Shown here one piece after another: positions 1 through 5,161 of a stretch of 5,161 bases of DNA. The stretch is taken from NCBI GenBank assembly GCA_013153765.1, contig JAADDT010000003.1, positions 1-5,161 of the forward strand, written 5' to 3'. This DNA is from Aquificota bacterium. GTDB taxonomy: Bacteria > Aquificota > Aquificia > Aquificales > Hydrogenothermaceae. Both the position numbers and the translations under genes were made by a program. Positions within the stretch are counted from its first letter, which is position 1. Every line of letters begins with the position of its first letter. A model generated the notes under the pieces. That model was not told where the DNA came from. It did no database searches and saw only the letters and a list, made by a program, of their open reading frames with translations.

Positions 1-1037
1 AAAAGCTGTAGCATGTTGTCTATCATAACCAGTATGATAGGTGCTAAAAACACACCTATAAAGCCAAACAGGTTCAGTCCCCCAAGTATGGCAAAAACCA
101 GTATCATAGGATGGAGGTTCGTCCTGTCCCCTATAACGACCGGCTTTATTATGTTGTCAATGGTGGATATTATGAAAGTGCCGTAAAGGGCAAAAAGGAA
201 AGCCGGAAGGAAACCCTTCGTCAAAAGCGTATAAATAGCCACCGGTATCCATACCAGAGAAGCACCGCCTATCGGCAGGAAAGCGGCAACGAAGGTGATG
301 AAAGCCCAGAAATAACTCATCTCAAGACCTATGGCAAGGTAGCCTATGAAAGACAGTATTCCCTGTGCCACTGCCGTAAGAACAGAACCTAACACTACCC
401 CCTGTATGGCTCTGTAGCTCCTTGAAAGGAGGAAGGTCTTGTCCTTATCAGACATAGGTATTATTTCGTAAATCCTGTGGTAAAGGGCTTCCCCGTCCTT
501 AAACAGGAAAAAAATCGTTATTATAAGCATCACTATACCCACAACAAGCAGTGTGGCATCAACGAAAATCCCCTTACCCTGCTGTATGACGAAAGAGACT
601 ACCTCGTTTATCAGACCCCTTAAAACGTCCCCCAGATCAACATCTATGTTCAGGGACTTTAACGCCTCGTTAACTATCTGATAGCCTTTGGACACGATAG
701 GTATCTCGTTAAGCAGAAGCTCAAAATCCTTGTATTTCTGTATGTTTTTTATTATCAGAGGATAAATGGTGATTATCTGGTTTATGAAAAAAGCCACCAG
801 TATGATAGACGGGATAATGATAAACATAAAGATAACCGCAGTCATAATAAACGAGGCGAAAAAAGGACTTTTCAGGCGGGAAAGTAGCTTTGTGTAAGCG
901 GGATAAAACACAACCGTAATAAGTATAGCCAGAATAATCAGCTTTAAAAAAGGCTTAAACAGGAGGTATCCTAAAAAAAGGAAAAAAGATAGGAAGCCGA
1001 AGAAAAAGATGTTTCCTATCTGTTCATTAGAACCCAA
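1..1037 (-). CDS. AI-2E family (PerM/DUF20) membrane transporter, C-terminus cut by window edge
   Basis: Polytopic inner-membrane protein of the AI-2E/PerM exporter family (Pfam AI-2E_transport). Family members are linked to autoinducer-2 export or Na+/H+ antiport, but the substrate here cannot be told. The frame stays open for 345 codons to the window edge, close to the usual family length of about 350, so only a short tail is missing. Hydrophobic segments lie at about residues 9-27, 30-46, 60-86, 160-180, 212-238, 243-275, 277-292 and 311-340, with the family's soluble insertion at about 90-155. Family signatures are visible: FLPIGGASLVWIP at 253-265, DNIIKP at 294-299, then HP (309-310) and the LGGLNLFGFIGVFLAP stretch at 318-333. 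A stop codon directly precedes TTG at 1037, and the next in-frame Met is residue 65, inside TM3, so TTG is the likely start. A purine-rich GGGGAGAAGAG lies upstream. It begins 8 bases after the 32-residue ORF and probably shares its transcript. Confidence 0.9.
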   Translation of the reverse strand, partial: MGSNEQIGNIFFFGFLSFFLFLGYLLFKPFLKLIILAILITVVFYPAYTKLLSRLKSPFFASFIMTAVIFMFIIIPSIILVAFFINQIITIYPLIIKNIQKYKDFELLLNEIPIVSKGYQIVNEALKSLNIDVDLGDVLRGLINEVVSFVIQQGKGIFVDATLLVVGIVMLIITIFFLFKDGEALYHRIYEIIPMSDKDKTFLLSRSYRAIQGVVLGSVLTAVAQGILSFIGYLAIGLEMSYFWAFITFVAAFLPIGGASLVWIPVAIYTLLTKGFLPAFLFALYGTFIISTIDNIIKPVVIGDRTNLHPMILVFAILGGLNLFGFIGVFLAPIILVMIDNMLQL

Positions 1038-1045
1038 TTACCGTA

Positions 1046-1144
1046 TTACTCTTCTCCCCTTTTTAATGCTCCTGCAAGGAAAGCCAGAAGTCCTGTAAAA
1101 ATGGTAAAAACGGTCATAACGATAAAAGGTATCCACGGTTCCAT
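1046..1144 (-). CDS. 32-residue single-pass membrane miniprotein
   Basis: Short ORF, MEPWIPFIVMTVFTIFTGLL then AFLAGALKRGEE, not recognised as any named family. It is one hydrophobic helix (about residues 4-26) with an acidic residue at the N-terminus and a short Lys/Arg/Glu tail. A tail rich in basic residues next to the helix would favour an N-out, C-in orientation. Support for translation: a GGAGG motif sits 8 bases before the ATG, and the ORF fills the gap between the UDP-glucuronate decarboxylase stop (22 bases upstream) and the transporter start (8 bases downstream). The size resembles accessory subunits of membrane complexes, such as small cytochrome-oxidase subunits, but no motif ties it to one. 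It could instead be a partner of the adjacent AI-2E transporter. Translation is likely; the function is unknown. Confidence 0.6.
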   Translation of the reverse strand: MEPWIPFIVMTVFTIFTGLLAFLAGALKRGEE

Positions 1145-1152
1145 TTTAAAGT

Positions 1153-1157
1153 CCTCC
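1153..1157 (-). promoter_or_regulatory. Ribosome binding site of the 32-residue ORF
   Basis: GGAGG on the minus strand, 8 bases before the ATG at 1144. It is a near-perfect anti-Shine-Dalgarno match in a gap of only 22 bases, and is the main argument that this very short ORF is translated. Confidence 0.6.
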
Positions 1158-1166
1158 GTGCTGGAT

Positions 1167-2111
1167 TTATTTTTTGTTTAATTTCCTTTTAAAATACTGT
1201 ATCGTATTTTCAAGTCCTTCGTCAAGACTGACCTTCGGATACCAGCCTAAAACGGTTTTTGCCTTTGTAATGTCCGGACACCTTCTTTTCGGATCGTCGT
1301 CCATAGGAGGCAGGAATGTAATGCCTGAGGAGGAACCTGTTTTTTCTATAACCTTTTTAGCTAAATCAATTACGGAGACCTCGTCAGGATTACCCAGATT
1401 AAACACCTGACCGTCTAACCCTTCGGCGGTTGACAGCCTGAATATACCCTCAACCAAATCGGAAATGTAGCAGAAACTTCTGGTCTGACTGCCGTCTCCG
1501 TAAACGGTAAGGTCTTCGTCCTCAAGGGCTTTACATATGAAGTTTGGAATTACCCTGCCGTCGTTAAGCCTCATCCTTTCACCATAGGTATTGAAAATCC
1601 TCGCTATCCTCACGTCTATGCCGTGTTCCCTGTGGTAAGCCATTCCCATAGCTTCGGAAAACCTTTTAGCCTCGTCGTAAACGGAACGGACGCCGACAGG
1701 ATTAACGTTTCCCCAGTAGTCCTCCGGCTGTGGATGTACCTGTGGATCGCCGTAAACCTCCGAAGTGGAAGCAAAAACGTAGCGGGCTTTTTTCTTCTTG
1801 GCAAGACCGAGTGTGTGCAGAGTGCCAAGCGAGTCCACCTTCATCGTGTGTATCGGATGTTTCAGGTAATCAACCGGAGAGGCGGGACAGGCAAAGTGGA
1901 GTATCAGGTCTATCTCGTCAGGTATGTATATGTATCTGGTCACGTCGTACTCTATAAACTTGAAGTTTTTGTTTCCAAACAGATGGGCAATGTTGTCCGG
2001 ACTGCCTGTAAGGAAGTTGTCCATACCTATTACGAAAAAGCCTTCACTTAAAAACCGGTCGCACAGATGACTGCCTATAAAACCTGCCGCTCCCGTAATT
2101 AATACCTTCAT
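1167..2111 (-). CDS. uxs: UDP-glucuronate decarboxylase (UDP-xylose synthase), extended SDR family
   Basis: Cytosolic NAD+-dependent enzyme converting UDP-glucuronate to UDP-xylose through a 4-keto intermediate, supplying pentose for surface polysaccharide or LPS. The 314-residue length is normal for bacterial UXS. The Rossmann motif GAAGFIG (7-13) binds NAD, with D31 after beta-2. Family signatures follow: [16 protein letters not shown] (72-87), [20 protein letters not shown] (115-134), YDEAK (145-149) with catalytic Tyr145/Lys149, and [13 protein letters not shown] (179-191). Ser117/Glu118 and Arg211 (in TRSFCY) match the Ser, Glu and Arg that ArnA uses for decarboxylation, which separates it from 4,6-dehydratases and epimerases. 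One oddity is Glu178 where the family motif NTYGPRM has Pro. The ATG has AAAGGAG (2117-2123) 5 bases upstream. It heads the left-hand operon and is transcribed divergently from mntA. No UDP-glucose dehydrogenase is in the window to supply its substrate. Confidence 0.95.
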   Translation of the reverse strand: MKVLITGAAGFIGSHLCDRFLSEGFFVIGMDNFLTGSPDNIAHLFGNKNFKFIEYDVTRYIYIPDEIDLILHFACPASPVDYLKHPIHTMKVDSLGTLHTLGLAKKKKARYVFASTSEVYGDPQVHPQPEDYWGNVNPVGVRSVYDEAKRFSEAMGMAYHREHGIDVRIARIFNTYGERMRLNDGRVIPNFICKALEDEDLTVYGDGSQTRSFCYISDLVEGIFRLSTAEGLDGQVFNLGNPDEVSVIDLAKKVIEKTGSSSGITFLPPMDDDPKRRCPDITKAKTVLGWYPKVSLDEGLENTIQYFKRKLNKK

Positions 2112-2188
2112 ACCCTCTCCTTTAACCGCAGGTGGATAGGTTTTGAAGGTATTATTTTATCCTAACTTGGAGACTGGAGATAGTTTTT

Positions 2189-2216
2189 TTGATTTCTTCA
2201 AAGATAGATATAAAAT
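2189..2216 (+). promoter_or_regulatory. Candidate sigma70-type promoter for mntA
   Basis: TTGATT (2189-2194), a 16-base spacer, then TAAAAT (2211-2216). Transcription would start near 2223, about 27 bases before the mntA ATG. The region is AT-rich, so chance matches are likely. I found no comparably convincing promoter for the divergent UDP-glucuronate decarboxylase gene in the same 138-base gap, although one must lie there or just inside mntA. Confidence 0.4.
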
Positions 2217-2222
2217 TTATAT
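2208..2222. repeat. Perfect 7-bp inverted repeat over the mntA -10 region
   Basis: ATATAAA (2208-2214), a single central A, then TTTATAT (2216-2222). It overlaps the putative -10 box and start site of mntA and lies about 100 bases upstream of the divergent gene. It could be an operator, for example for antitoxin-type autoregulation, or only AT-rich promoter sequence. Confidence 0.35.
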
Positions 2223-2236
2223 TGTATAAATAGAGA

Positions 2237-2241
2237 TAAGG
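2237..2241 (+). promoter_or_regulatory. Ribosome binding site of mntA
   Basis: TAAGG, 8 bases before the ATG at 2250. It is weaker than the sites in front of the neighbouring genes but supports this start. Confidence 0.45.
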
Positions 2242-2249
2242 CTAAAAGT

Positions 2250-2567
2250 ATGGAAAAAAACTGTCTGGATAGGGACACCGTCTTAAAAAAATTACAGGAT
2301 AACAAGGAAAACTTACGAAGGTTTGGCGTTAAAAAAATAGGGATTTTCGGCTCTGCCGTGAAAAACCAGCTTTCAAAAAATAGTGATATTGACATATTTG
2401 TGGATTTTGAGAAAGGGAAAGGAACAATGAAAAACTTCGTTATGCTGGCAGACTTCCTTGAAAACCTTTTCCAGCGTAAGGTGGAAATTCTGACAGAGGG
2501 CGGTATTGAAAGTATAAGGCTTAAACACATAAAAGAAAAGATAAAAAAAGAGATACTGTATGTCTAA
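2250..2567 (+). CDS. mntA: MntA-type minimal nucleotidyltransferase antitoxin
   Basis: A 105-residue cytosolic protein of the DNA polymerase beta-like minimal nucleotidyltransferase (MNT) family. In characterised MntA/HepT pairs the MNT protein AMPylates and silences its HEPN RNase partner. The active-site pattern GSX10DXD is intact: G34-S35, then D46 and D48 in SDIDIFVDF. The third carboxylate is probably Glu79 in KVEILTE, where Asp is more usual. The C-terminal region (IKKEILYV) ends as complete family members do. The start has TAAGG 8 bases upstream. Two other features stand out: the gene lies alone on the plus strand between two minus-strand operons, and it looks more AT-rich and Lys-rich than they do, which fits acquisition by transfer. 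Its expected HEPN partner survives only as a 17-codon stub overlapping its stop codon. It may be a leftover antitoxin, or may act on a partner elsewhere in the genome. Confidence 0.88.
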   Translation: MEKNCLDRDTVLKKLQDNKENLRRFGVKKIGIFGSAVKNQLSKNSDIDIFVDFEKGKGTMKNFVMLADFLENLFQRKVEILTEGGIESIRLKHIKEKIKKEILYV

Positions 2568-2613
2568 ACGAAGTGATAGGGAATTTATTTTAGACATGTT
2601 TGTGGCCTGTTAG
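2560..2613 (+). pseudogene. Truncated N-terminal remnant of a HEPN (HepT/DUF86) toxin gene
   Basis: A 17-codon ORF, MSKRSDREFILDMFVAC, begins at an ATG overlapping the mntA stop by 8 bases (ATGTCTAA) and ends at TAG. In MNT/HEPN operons the toxin gene starts exactly here, and HEPN (DUF86) proteins commonly begin with MSKR or similar, an acidic/aromatic stretch and an L-D-I/M-hydrophobic-E/V-A helix, as this peptide does. The remaining 90 or more residues, including the RX4-6H RNase motif, are absent. Only 4 bases separate the TAG from the stop codon of the convergent aldolase gene, so a deletion after about codon 17 is the simplest explanation. The match rests on position and on a short sequence recalled from the family. 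A chance ORF is possible, and a very short real peptide is not excluded. Confidence 0.55.
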
Positions 2614-2617
2614 CTTC

Positions 2618-3418
2618 CTATTCCCTCAACATCTCTAAAGCTTCCTCTACCGATATGTTTTCGTGGACTATCTTTGATAAAACCTTCGTTATCTTTGCCA
2701 CGTCCTTGTGCTGGAACACGTTCCTTCCTATTGAAAGACCTGCACAGCCGGCGACAACAACCGCATCGTAAACCATCCTTAAAAGCTCCTCGTCAGAACT
2801 GACCTTCGGACCTCCCGCTATTACCACAGGTACGGGACAGCCTTCAACAACCTTACGGAAGCTTTCAGGACTGCCGGTGTAAGGAACTTTCACTATGTCA
2901 GCACCAAGCTCGGCACCAAGCCTTGCTATGTGAGAAATAGCATCTGGATCAAACGGATTTTTTACTTCAGGTCCCCTGTAGTAAAGCATAGCTATAAGTG
3001 GCATCTGCCAGTTTAAGCACTCCTTAGATACCGCTCCAAAGTCCTTAAGCATCTGCTTTTCGTCTTCAGCTCCGATGTTCACGTGTATGGAAACCCCGTC
3101 AGCTCCCAGTTTTATAGCCTCCTCAACCGTACATACGAGTACCTTGTCGTTTTTCCTTAAGGACAGGTCTGTTGAGGCTGACATGTGGACTATCAAACCT
3201 AAATCCTTTCCCTTTCCCCTGTGTCCCTGCTCCACTATACCTTTATGCAGGATTATTGCGTTTGCTCCCCCTTCCGCTATCTTTTCAACTGTCTCCTTTA
3301 TGTTTATCAGACCTTCCATCGGTCCCGAACTTACGCCGTGATCCATCGGAACGATAACGGTTTTCCCCGTGTCCCTGTTCATTATCCTTTCCAGTCTGAC
3401 CTTCTTTCCGATACCCAA
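2618..3418 (-). CDS. Archaeal-type class I aldolase (DhnA family; fructose-bisphosphate aldolase or ADTH synthase)
   Basis: A 266-residue cytosolic TIM-barrel Schiff-base aldolase. The closest family I recognise is that of Methanocaldococcus MJ0400, 2-amino-3,7-dideoxy-D-threo-hept-6-ulosonate (ADTH) synthase, related to archaeal class I fructose-1,6-bisphosphate aldolase. The key MJ0400 residues (Asp33, Tyr153, Lys184) map at a constant offset of 7 to Asp26 in VPMDHG, Tyr146 in AMLYYRG and the Schiff-base Lys177 in [10 protein letters not shown]. The phosphate-binding segments AGGPK (201-205) and SIGRNVFQH (229-237) are also present. In a bacterium, gluconeogenic fructose-bisphosphate aldolase activity is at least as likely as a role in aromatic synthesis, and sequence alone does not decide. 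The start is TTG, chosen because AAGGAGGG lies just upstream and the next Met is residue 13. It is the last gene of the priA operon and converges on mntA with almost no spacer. Confidence 0.9.
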   Translation of the reverse strand: MGIGKKVRLERIMNRDTGKTVIVPMDHGVSSGPMEGLINIKETVEKIAEGGANAIILHKGIVEQGHRGKGKDLGLIVHMSASTDLSLRKNDKVLVCTVEEAIKLGADGVSIHVNIGAEDEKQMLKDFGAVSKECLNWQMPLIAMLYYRGPEVKNPFDPDAISHIARLGAELGADIVKVPYTGSPESFRKVVEGCPVPVVIAGGPKVSSDEELLRMVYDAVVVAGCAGLSIGRNVFQHKDVAKITKVLSKIVHENISVEEALEMLRE

Positions 3419-3423
3419 TTTGT

Positions 3424-3431
3424 CCCTCCTT
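3424..3431 (-). promoter_or_regulatory. Ribosome binding site deciding the TTG start of the aldolase
   Basis: AAGGAGGG on the minus strand, 5 bases before the TTG at 3418. This near-consensus site supports the UUG start over the internal Met at residue 13. Confidence 0.7.
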
Positions 3432-3441
3432 ACCGCATCTT

Positions 3442-3600
3442 TTATATAATTTTACCTAAAATAAAGCCTAAAATAAAAGAAACTACAGCCACTATAATAA
3501 GCAGGTTGTTATTTTTGGAAGGTTTTCCCCCTGAAGTTTTAAAGCCTGTCCGGGCAGGCGTCTTCCTTTCCCTCATGTAATCCCTGTCATACAGTCCCAC
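3442..3600 (-). CDS. 52-residue [12 protein letters not shown] protein with a C-terminal membrane anchor
   Basis: Small protein starting GTG and read as [13 protein letters not shown], followed by a polar Lys/Gly/Ser linker (14-31) and one hydrophobic helix at about 33-52 ([20 protein letters not shown]). This is a tail-anchored layout with the basic N-terminal part expected in the cytosol. The N-terminal G-[LI]-Y-D-R-D-Y motif is, as I recall, found at the start of various small bacterial membrane proteins and some rhomboid-type proteins; its role is not known to me. The start is set by AGGAGG at 3607-3612, 6 bases before the GTG. The ORF overlaps the 3' end of the LapA-domain gene by 14 bases in another frame, implying translational coupling. 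It ends 23 bases before the aldolase. Alternative starts (ATG at codon 9) would destroy the motif. Confidence 0.72.
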   Translation of the reverse strand: MGLYDRDYMRERKTPARTGFKTSGGKPSKNNNLLIIVAVVSFILGFILGKII

Positions 3601-3982
3601 TTTCCTCCTCCTGCTGTGGCTTTACCGTAATGTTTTTTTCGCTTTTAAGCAGTTCTATCTCACCTTCAAGCTTCTTTATCTGTTCCAGTTTTTGCTGGTT
3701 TTCCTCCCTGCACTTTTTCAGTTCCTTCTCCAGCTGTTTCAGTTTCCTTCCCATTTTCATCTTGTCTATCTTGTAAGCTATCCAGTCCGTAATGGCAAAC
3801 AGCAGTATTAAGACGGCTCCGATTATTATGCTCACTATAATAACCAGAGCAAGCGGTATTTCCGGCGTTTTCAGGTTCGGCAGTATGTTTACGGAAACGT
3901 TAGGCGTTGTGTTCATTGAGACGAAGTACGCAACGACCAGTAAAATAGCAAGCCATATTATTAGTTTTATTTTGTTCCACAT
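3587..3982 (-). CDS. LapA-domain (DUF1049) inner-membrane protein with coiled coil
   Basis: A 131-residue protein with the architecture of the lipopolysaccharide assembly protein A domain: TM1 at about 5-23, a short external loop containing the typical Asn-rich turn (NTTPNVSVNILPN, 24-36), TM2 at about 43-65, then a highly charged cytoplasmic coiled coil at about 71-117 and a Glu-rich tail. In enterobacteria LapA works with LapB to control LPS synthesis through LpxC turnover; whether this homologue does so is unknown, and no lapB is in view. Its ATG follows the HIT gene stop by a single base, with AGGGGTG serving as binding site inside the upstream gene's end, so the two are probably coupled. 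The downstream 52-residue gene overlaps its last codons. The coiled coil could mediate oligomerisation or bind a soluble partner. Confidence 0.8.
   Translation of the reverse strand: MWNKIKLIIWLAILLVVAYFVSMNTTPNVSVNILPNLKTPEIPLALVIIVSIIIGAVLILLFAITDWIAYKIDKMKMGRKLKQLEKELKKCREENQQKLEQIKKLEGEIELLKSEKNITVKPQQEEESGTV
3607..3612 (-). promoter_or_regulatory. Ribosome binding site for the GTG start of the 52-residue gene
   Basis: AGGAGG on the minus strand, 6 bases before the GTG at 3600 and lying within the LapA-domain coding sequence. It is the main argument for the GTG start. Confidence 0.6.
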
Positions 3983-3983
3983 T

Positions 3984-4478
3984 TTACACCCCTAAACCGT
4001 TTATTGCTTCCTTAAGCCTGCCGTAAATCTCCTTCAAGTCCTGTGATATTACCTTTACCTCACCTATAACCGGCATAAAGTTCGTGTCCCCGTTCCATCT
4101 GGGAACTATGTGGTTGTGGAGGTGATCTTCAAGACCTGCTCCTGCCACCCTTCCAAGGTTATAACCGAGATTAAAGCCGTCCGGATTCAGGGCTTTTTTC
4201 AGGGCTTTTATCCCTATCTGTGTAAGGAGGGATATCTCACACAAGGTCTCCCTGTCCAGACCTGCGTAATCACCTGTATGGGAGTAAGGTGCCACAAGCA
4301 GGTGTCCTGCGTTGTAAGGATAAAGGTTCATTATTATGAAAGCCTTTTCTCCCCTGTAGAGGACAAGCCTTTTTTCGTCCTCATCAGGACGGCTACCTGC
4401 CGTACACAGGAAACATTCGTCCATATCGTCAACACTTTCTATGTACTGGCTTCTCCACGGCGAGTACAGTCTTTCCAT
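3984..4478 (-). CDS. HIT-family hydrolase / Ap4A phosphorylase-like protein
   Basis: A 164-residue cytosolic histidine-triad protein. The catalytic motif is complete in DHLHNHIVPRWNGDTNFMP (118-136): His119, His121 and the nucleophile His123, followed by the PRWxGDxNFMP signature. That signature and the N-terminal LYSPWRSQYI (4-13) place it in the bacterial clade annotated as HIT-domain or diadenosine tetraphosphate (Ap4A) phosphorylase-like rather than short Hint proteins. Cys22 and Cys25 (CFLC) probably bind zinc with downstream histidines. Known members cleave Ap4A or other nucleotide-phosphate linkages by way of a nucleotidyl-histidine intermediate; the substrate here is not determined. 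A Shine-Dalgarno-like TAGG lies 8 bases before the ATG, and the gene begins 9 bases after the priA stop, so it belongs to the same operon. Ap4A turnover is stress-linked, but the pairing with priA may be only positional. Confidence 0.92.
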   Translation of the reverse strand: MERLYSPWRSQYIESVDDMDECFLCTAGSRPDEDEKRLVLYRGEKAFIIMNLYPYNAGHLLVAPYSHTGDYAGLDRETLCEISLLTQIGIKALKKALNPDGFNLGYNLGRVAGAGLEDHLHNHIVPRWNGDTNFMPVIGEVKVISQDLKEIYGRLKEAINGLGV

Positions 4479-4487
4479 ATCCCTAAC

Positions 4488-5161
4488 CTACCTTATCTGT
4501 TTTGGATCAATGTCAATAATTAATTTTATACCTTTTTTTGACGAGAGATTAAAAAGGCGTACCAGTTCCTCCCTCCGGTCAAAGTTTTTCAGTATTACCT
4601 GCACCCTTTCCCTGTCCCTCATTTTTGAAAGGAACGCATAAAAAGGTCCTTCGTAATCGGGCTTTTCCTCCAGTTCCTCAAGCCAGCGGTTAAACAGGTT
4701 TTCAACAGTCTCAACGGTAAGGTTTTTCTTTTCAAAAGTAAGGAGTATTAACCTTCCAAAGGGAGGCAGACCTGCCTTTTTCCTGCTTTCCAGCTCTGCA
4801 CGGTAAAAAACCTCCGGTTTTTTCAAAAGGAGGGCTTTTATGGGAAGGCTTTCCCTGTCCTGATCTGTAAAAAGCAGATACTCCCTGCGGGCTTTCAGGT
4901 AAGGGAAAGCCACAGCTCTGAAAAAATTTTCCTCACCCCTTAAGTCCGGCAGGAAAAGGTGGTAGTCAGGAGAAAGGTTTATCACGAAGTCGTACCGTCC
5001 AGCGTAAAAACCCTTTCCAACCACCGTGGCTGTAATGTTTATCCTGTTTTTTCCTTCCTCAAGGTAAGAGACTTCTCCTCCAAACATTTTTTTTAGCTGT
5101 TCCATTACCTTTTCCGTTCCGAAGCCGGTTTCTTCAAGCTTTGTCTCACATACCGGACACT
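4488..5161 (-). CDS. priA: Primosomal protein N' (PriA), C-terminal 223 residues, 5' end outside window
   Basis: PriA is the replication-restart protein that binds stalled forks and loads the replicative helicase. The visible part opens with CPVC (visible residues 1-4), the last cysteine pair of the zinc-binding insert, and continues with the family signature GFGTEKV (12-18). The C-terminal domain is well kept: ELESRKKAGLPPFGRLILL (122-140), an alpha/beta wrapping region, and the closing IDIDPKQIR (215-223). The helicase lobe 2 between them looks degraded. TATVVGKGF (43-51) stands where the family has GTQMxAKG, the linker before it is about 20 residues short, and no QVAGRAGR (motif VI) is found; FPYLKARRE occupies that place. 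DLRGEENFFR (72-81) does match the usual DFRAxE region. The protein may therefore be a weak helicase or none at all, acting mainly as a fork-binding scaffold. An internal ATG at 5105 is not the start, since the frame and the conserved zinc motif extend upstream. Confidence 0.88.
   Translation of the reverse strand, partial: CPVCETKLEETGFGTEKVMEQLKKMFGGEVSYLEEGKNRINITATVVGKGFYAGRYDFVINLSPDYHLFLPDLRGEENFFRAVAFPYLKARREYLLFTDQDRESLPIKALLLKKPEVFYRAELESRKKAGLPPFGRLILLTFEKKNLTVETVENLFNRWLEELEEKPDYEGPFYAFLSKMRDRERVQVILKNFDRREELVRLFNLSSKKGIKLIIDIDPKQIR

Noticed and set aside
111..392. 93-codon plus-strand ORF within the transporter gene
   Set aside because: The opposite strand encodes conserved AI-2E family motifs over the same stretch; the plus-strand translation resembles no protein.
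1623..2051. 142-codon plus-strand ORF antisense to the UDP-glucuronate decarboxylase gene
   Set aside because: It lies wholly inside a strongly conserved gene on the other strand, its translation is low-complexity with no domain, and no ribosome binding site is apparent.
2170..2191. T-run after GGAGACTGGAGATAG as a possible terminator
   Set aside because: The preceding sequence is a direct GGAG repeat and cannot fold into a stem, so the T-run is more likely part of the AT-rich promoter region.
2198..2530. 110-codon minus-strand ORF opposite mntA
   Set aside because: The plus strand carries the intact nucleotidyltransferase active site; the minus-strand peptide is a Phe/Leu/Ser-rich reading of Lys-rich codons.
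2578..2626. Inverted repeat AGGGAAT / ATTCCCT between the convergent genes, as a possible terminator
   Set aside because: The arms are only 7 bp with a 35-base loop, part of one arm lies in the aldolase coding end, and no T-run follows on either strand.
4110..4523. 137-codon plus-strand ORF across the HIT gene and the priA end
   Set aside because: It is a shadow of the HIT gene, spans a gene junction and has no recognisable domain.
4488..5105. A 205-residue stand-alone protein starting at the ATG at 5105
   Set aside because: The frame continues upstream to the window edge and encodes the PriA CPxC zinc pair and GxGTE signature, so the ATG is internal.

Overview
The window looks like chromosomal DNA of a thermophilic bacterium, probably of the Aquificota or a neighbouring lineage. 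The reasons are moderate base composition with strong Shine-Dalgarno sites, UUG and GUG starts, tightly packed operons of unrelated genes, Lys/Glu-rich proteins, an archaeal-type class I aldolase and an orphan minimal nucleotidyltransferase. The lineage is an inference from gene content and style, not a sequence match. I see no rRNA, tRNA, CRISPR array, insertion sequence or phage gene. No gene-free stretch exceeds about 140 bases.

Right block (5161 to 2618, minus strand). Five genes are packed as one likely operon: the C-terminal part of PriA (cut by the window edge), a HIT-family nucleotide hydrolase/phosphorylase, a two-TM LapA-domain protein with a coiled coil, a 52-residue tail-anchored protein that overlaps the LapA gene by 14 bases and starts with GTG, and an archaeal-type class I aldolase (DhnA / ADTH-synthase family) that starts with TTG. 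Gaps are at most 23 bases, so one transcript is likely. The genes do not form an obvious pathway; replication restart, nucleotide clean-up, envelope and central carbon functions are mixed.

Middle (2613 to 2112). A plus-strand mntA-type nucleotidyltransferase antitoxin is followed, with the 8-base overlap expected of an MNT/HEPN pair, by only the first 17 codons of what looks like the HEPN toxin. A stop codon follows, and then the convergent aldolase gene. This reads as a broken toxin-antitoxin locus whose antitoxin survives. A candidate sigma70-type promoter with an AT-rich perfect inverted repeat lies upstream of mntA, in the gap shared with the divergent UDP-glucuronate decarboxylase gene.

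Left block (2111 to 1, minus strand). UDP-glucuronate decarboxylase (UDP-xylose synthase), a previously easy-to-miss 32-residue single-TM ORF with a strong ribosome binding site, and an AI-2E/PerM-family membrane transporter (UUG start, missing only its C-terminal tail at the window edge) follow each other closely and probably form an operon. The UDP-sugar enzyme implies polysaccharide or LPS decoration; its link to the transporter is positional only.

The most notable points are the truncated HEPN partner, a PriA whose second helicase lobe appears to have lost the usual motif VI, and two small membrane ORFs (32 and 52 residues) embedded in the operons.
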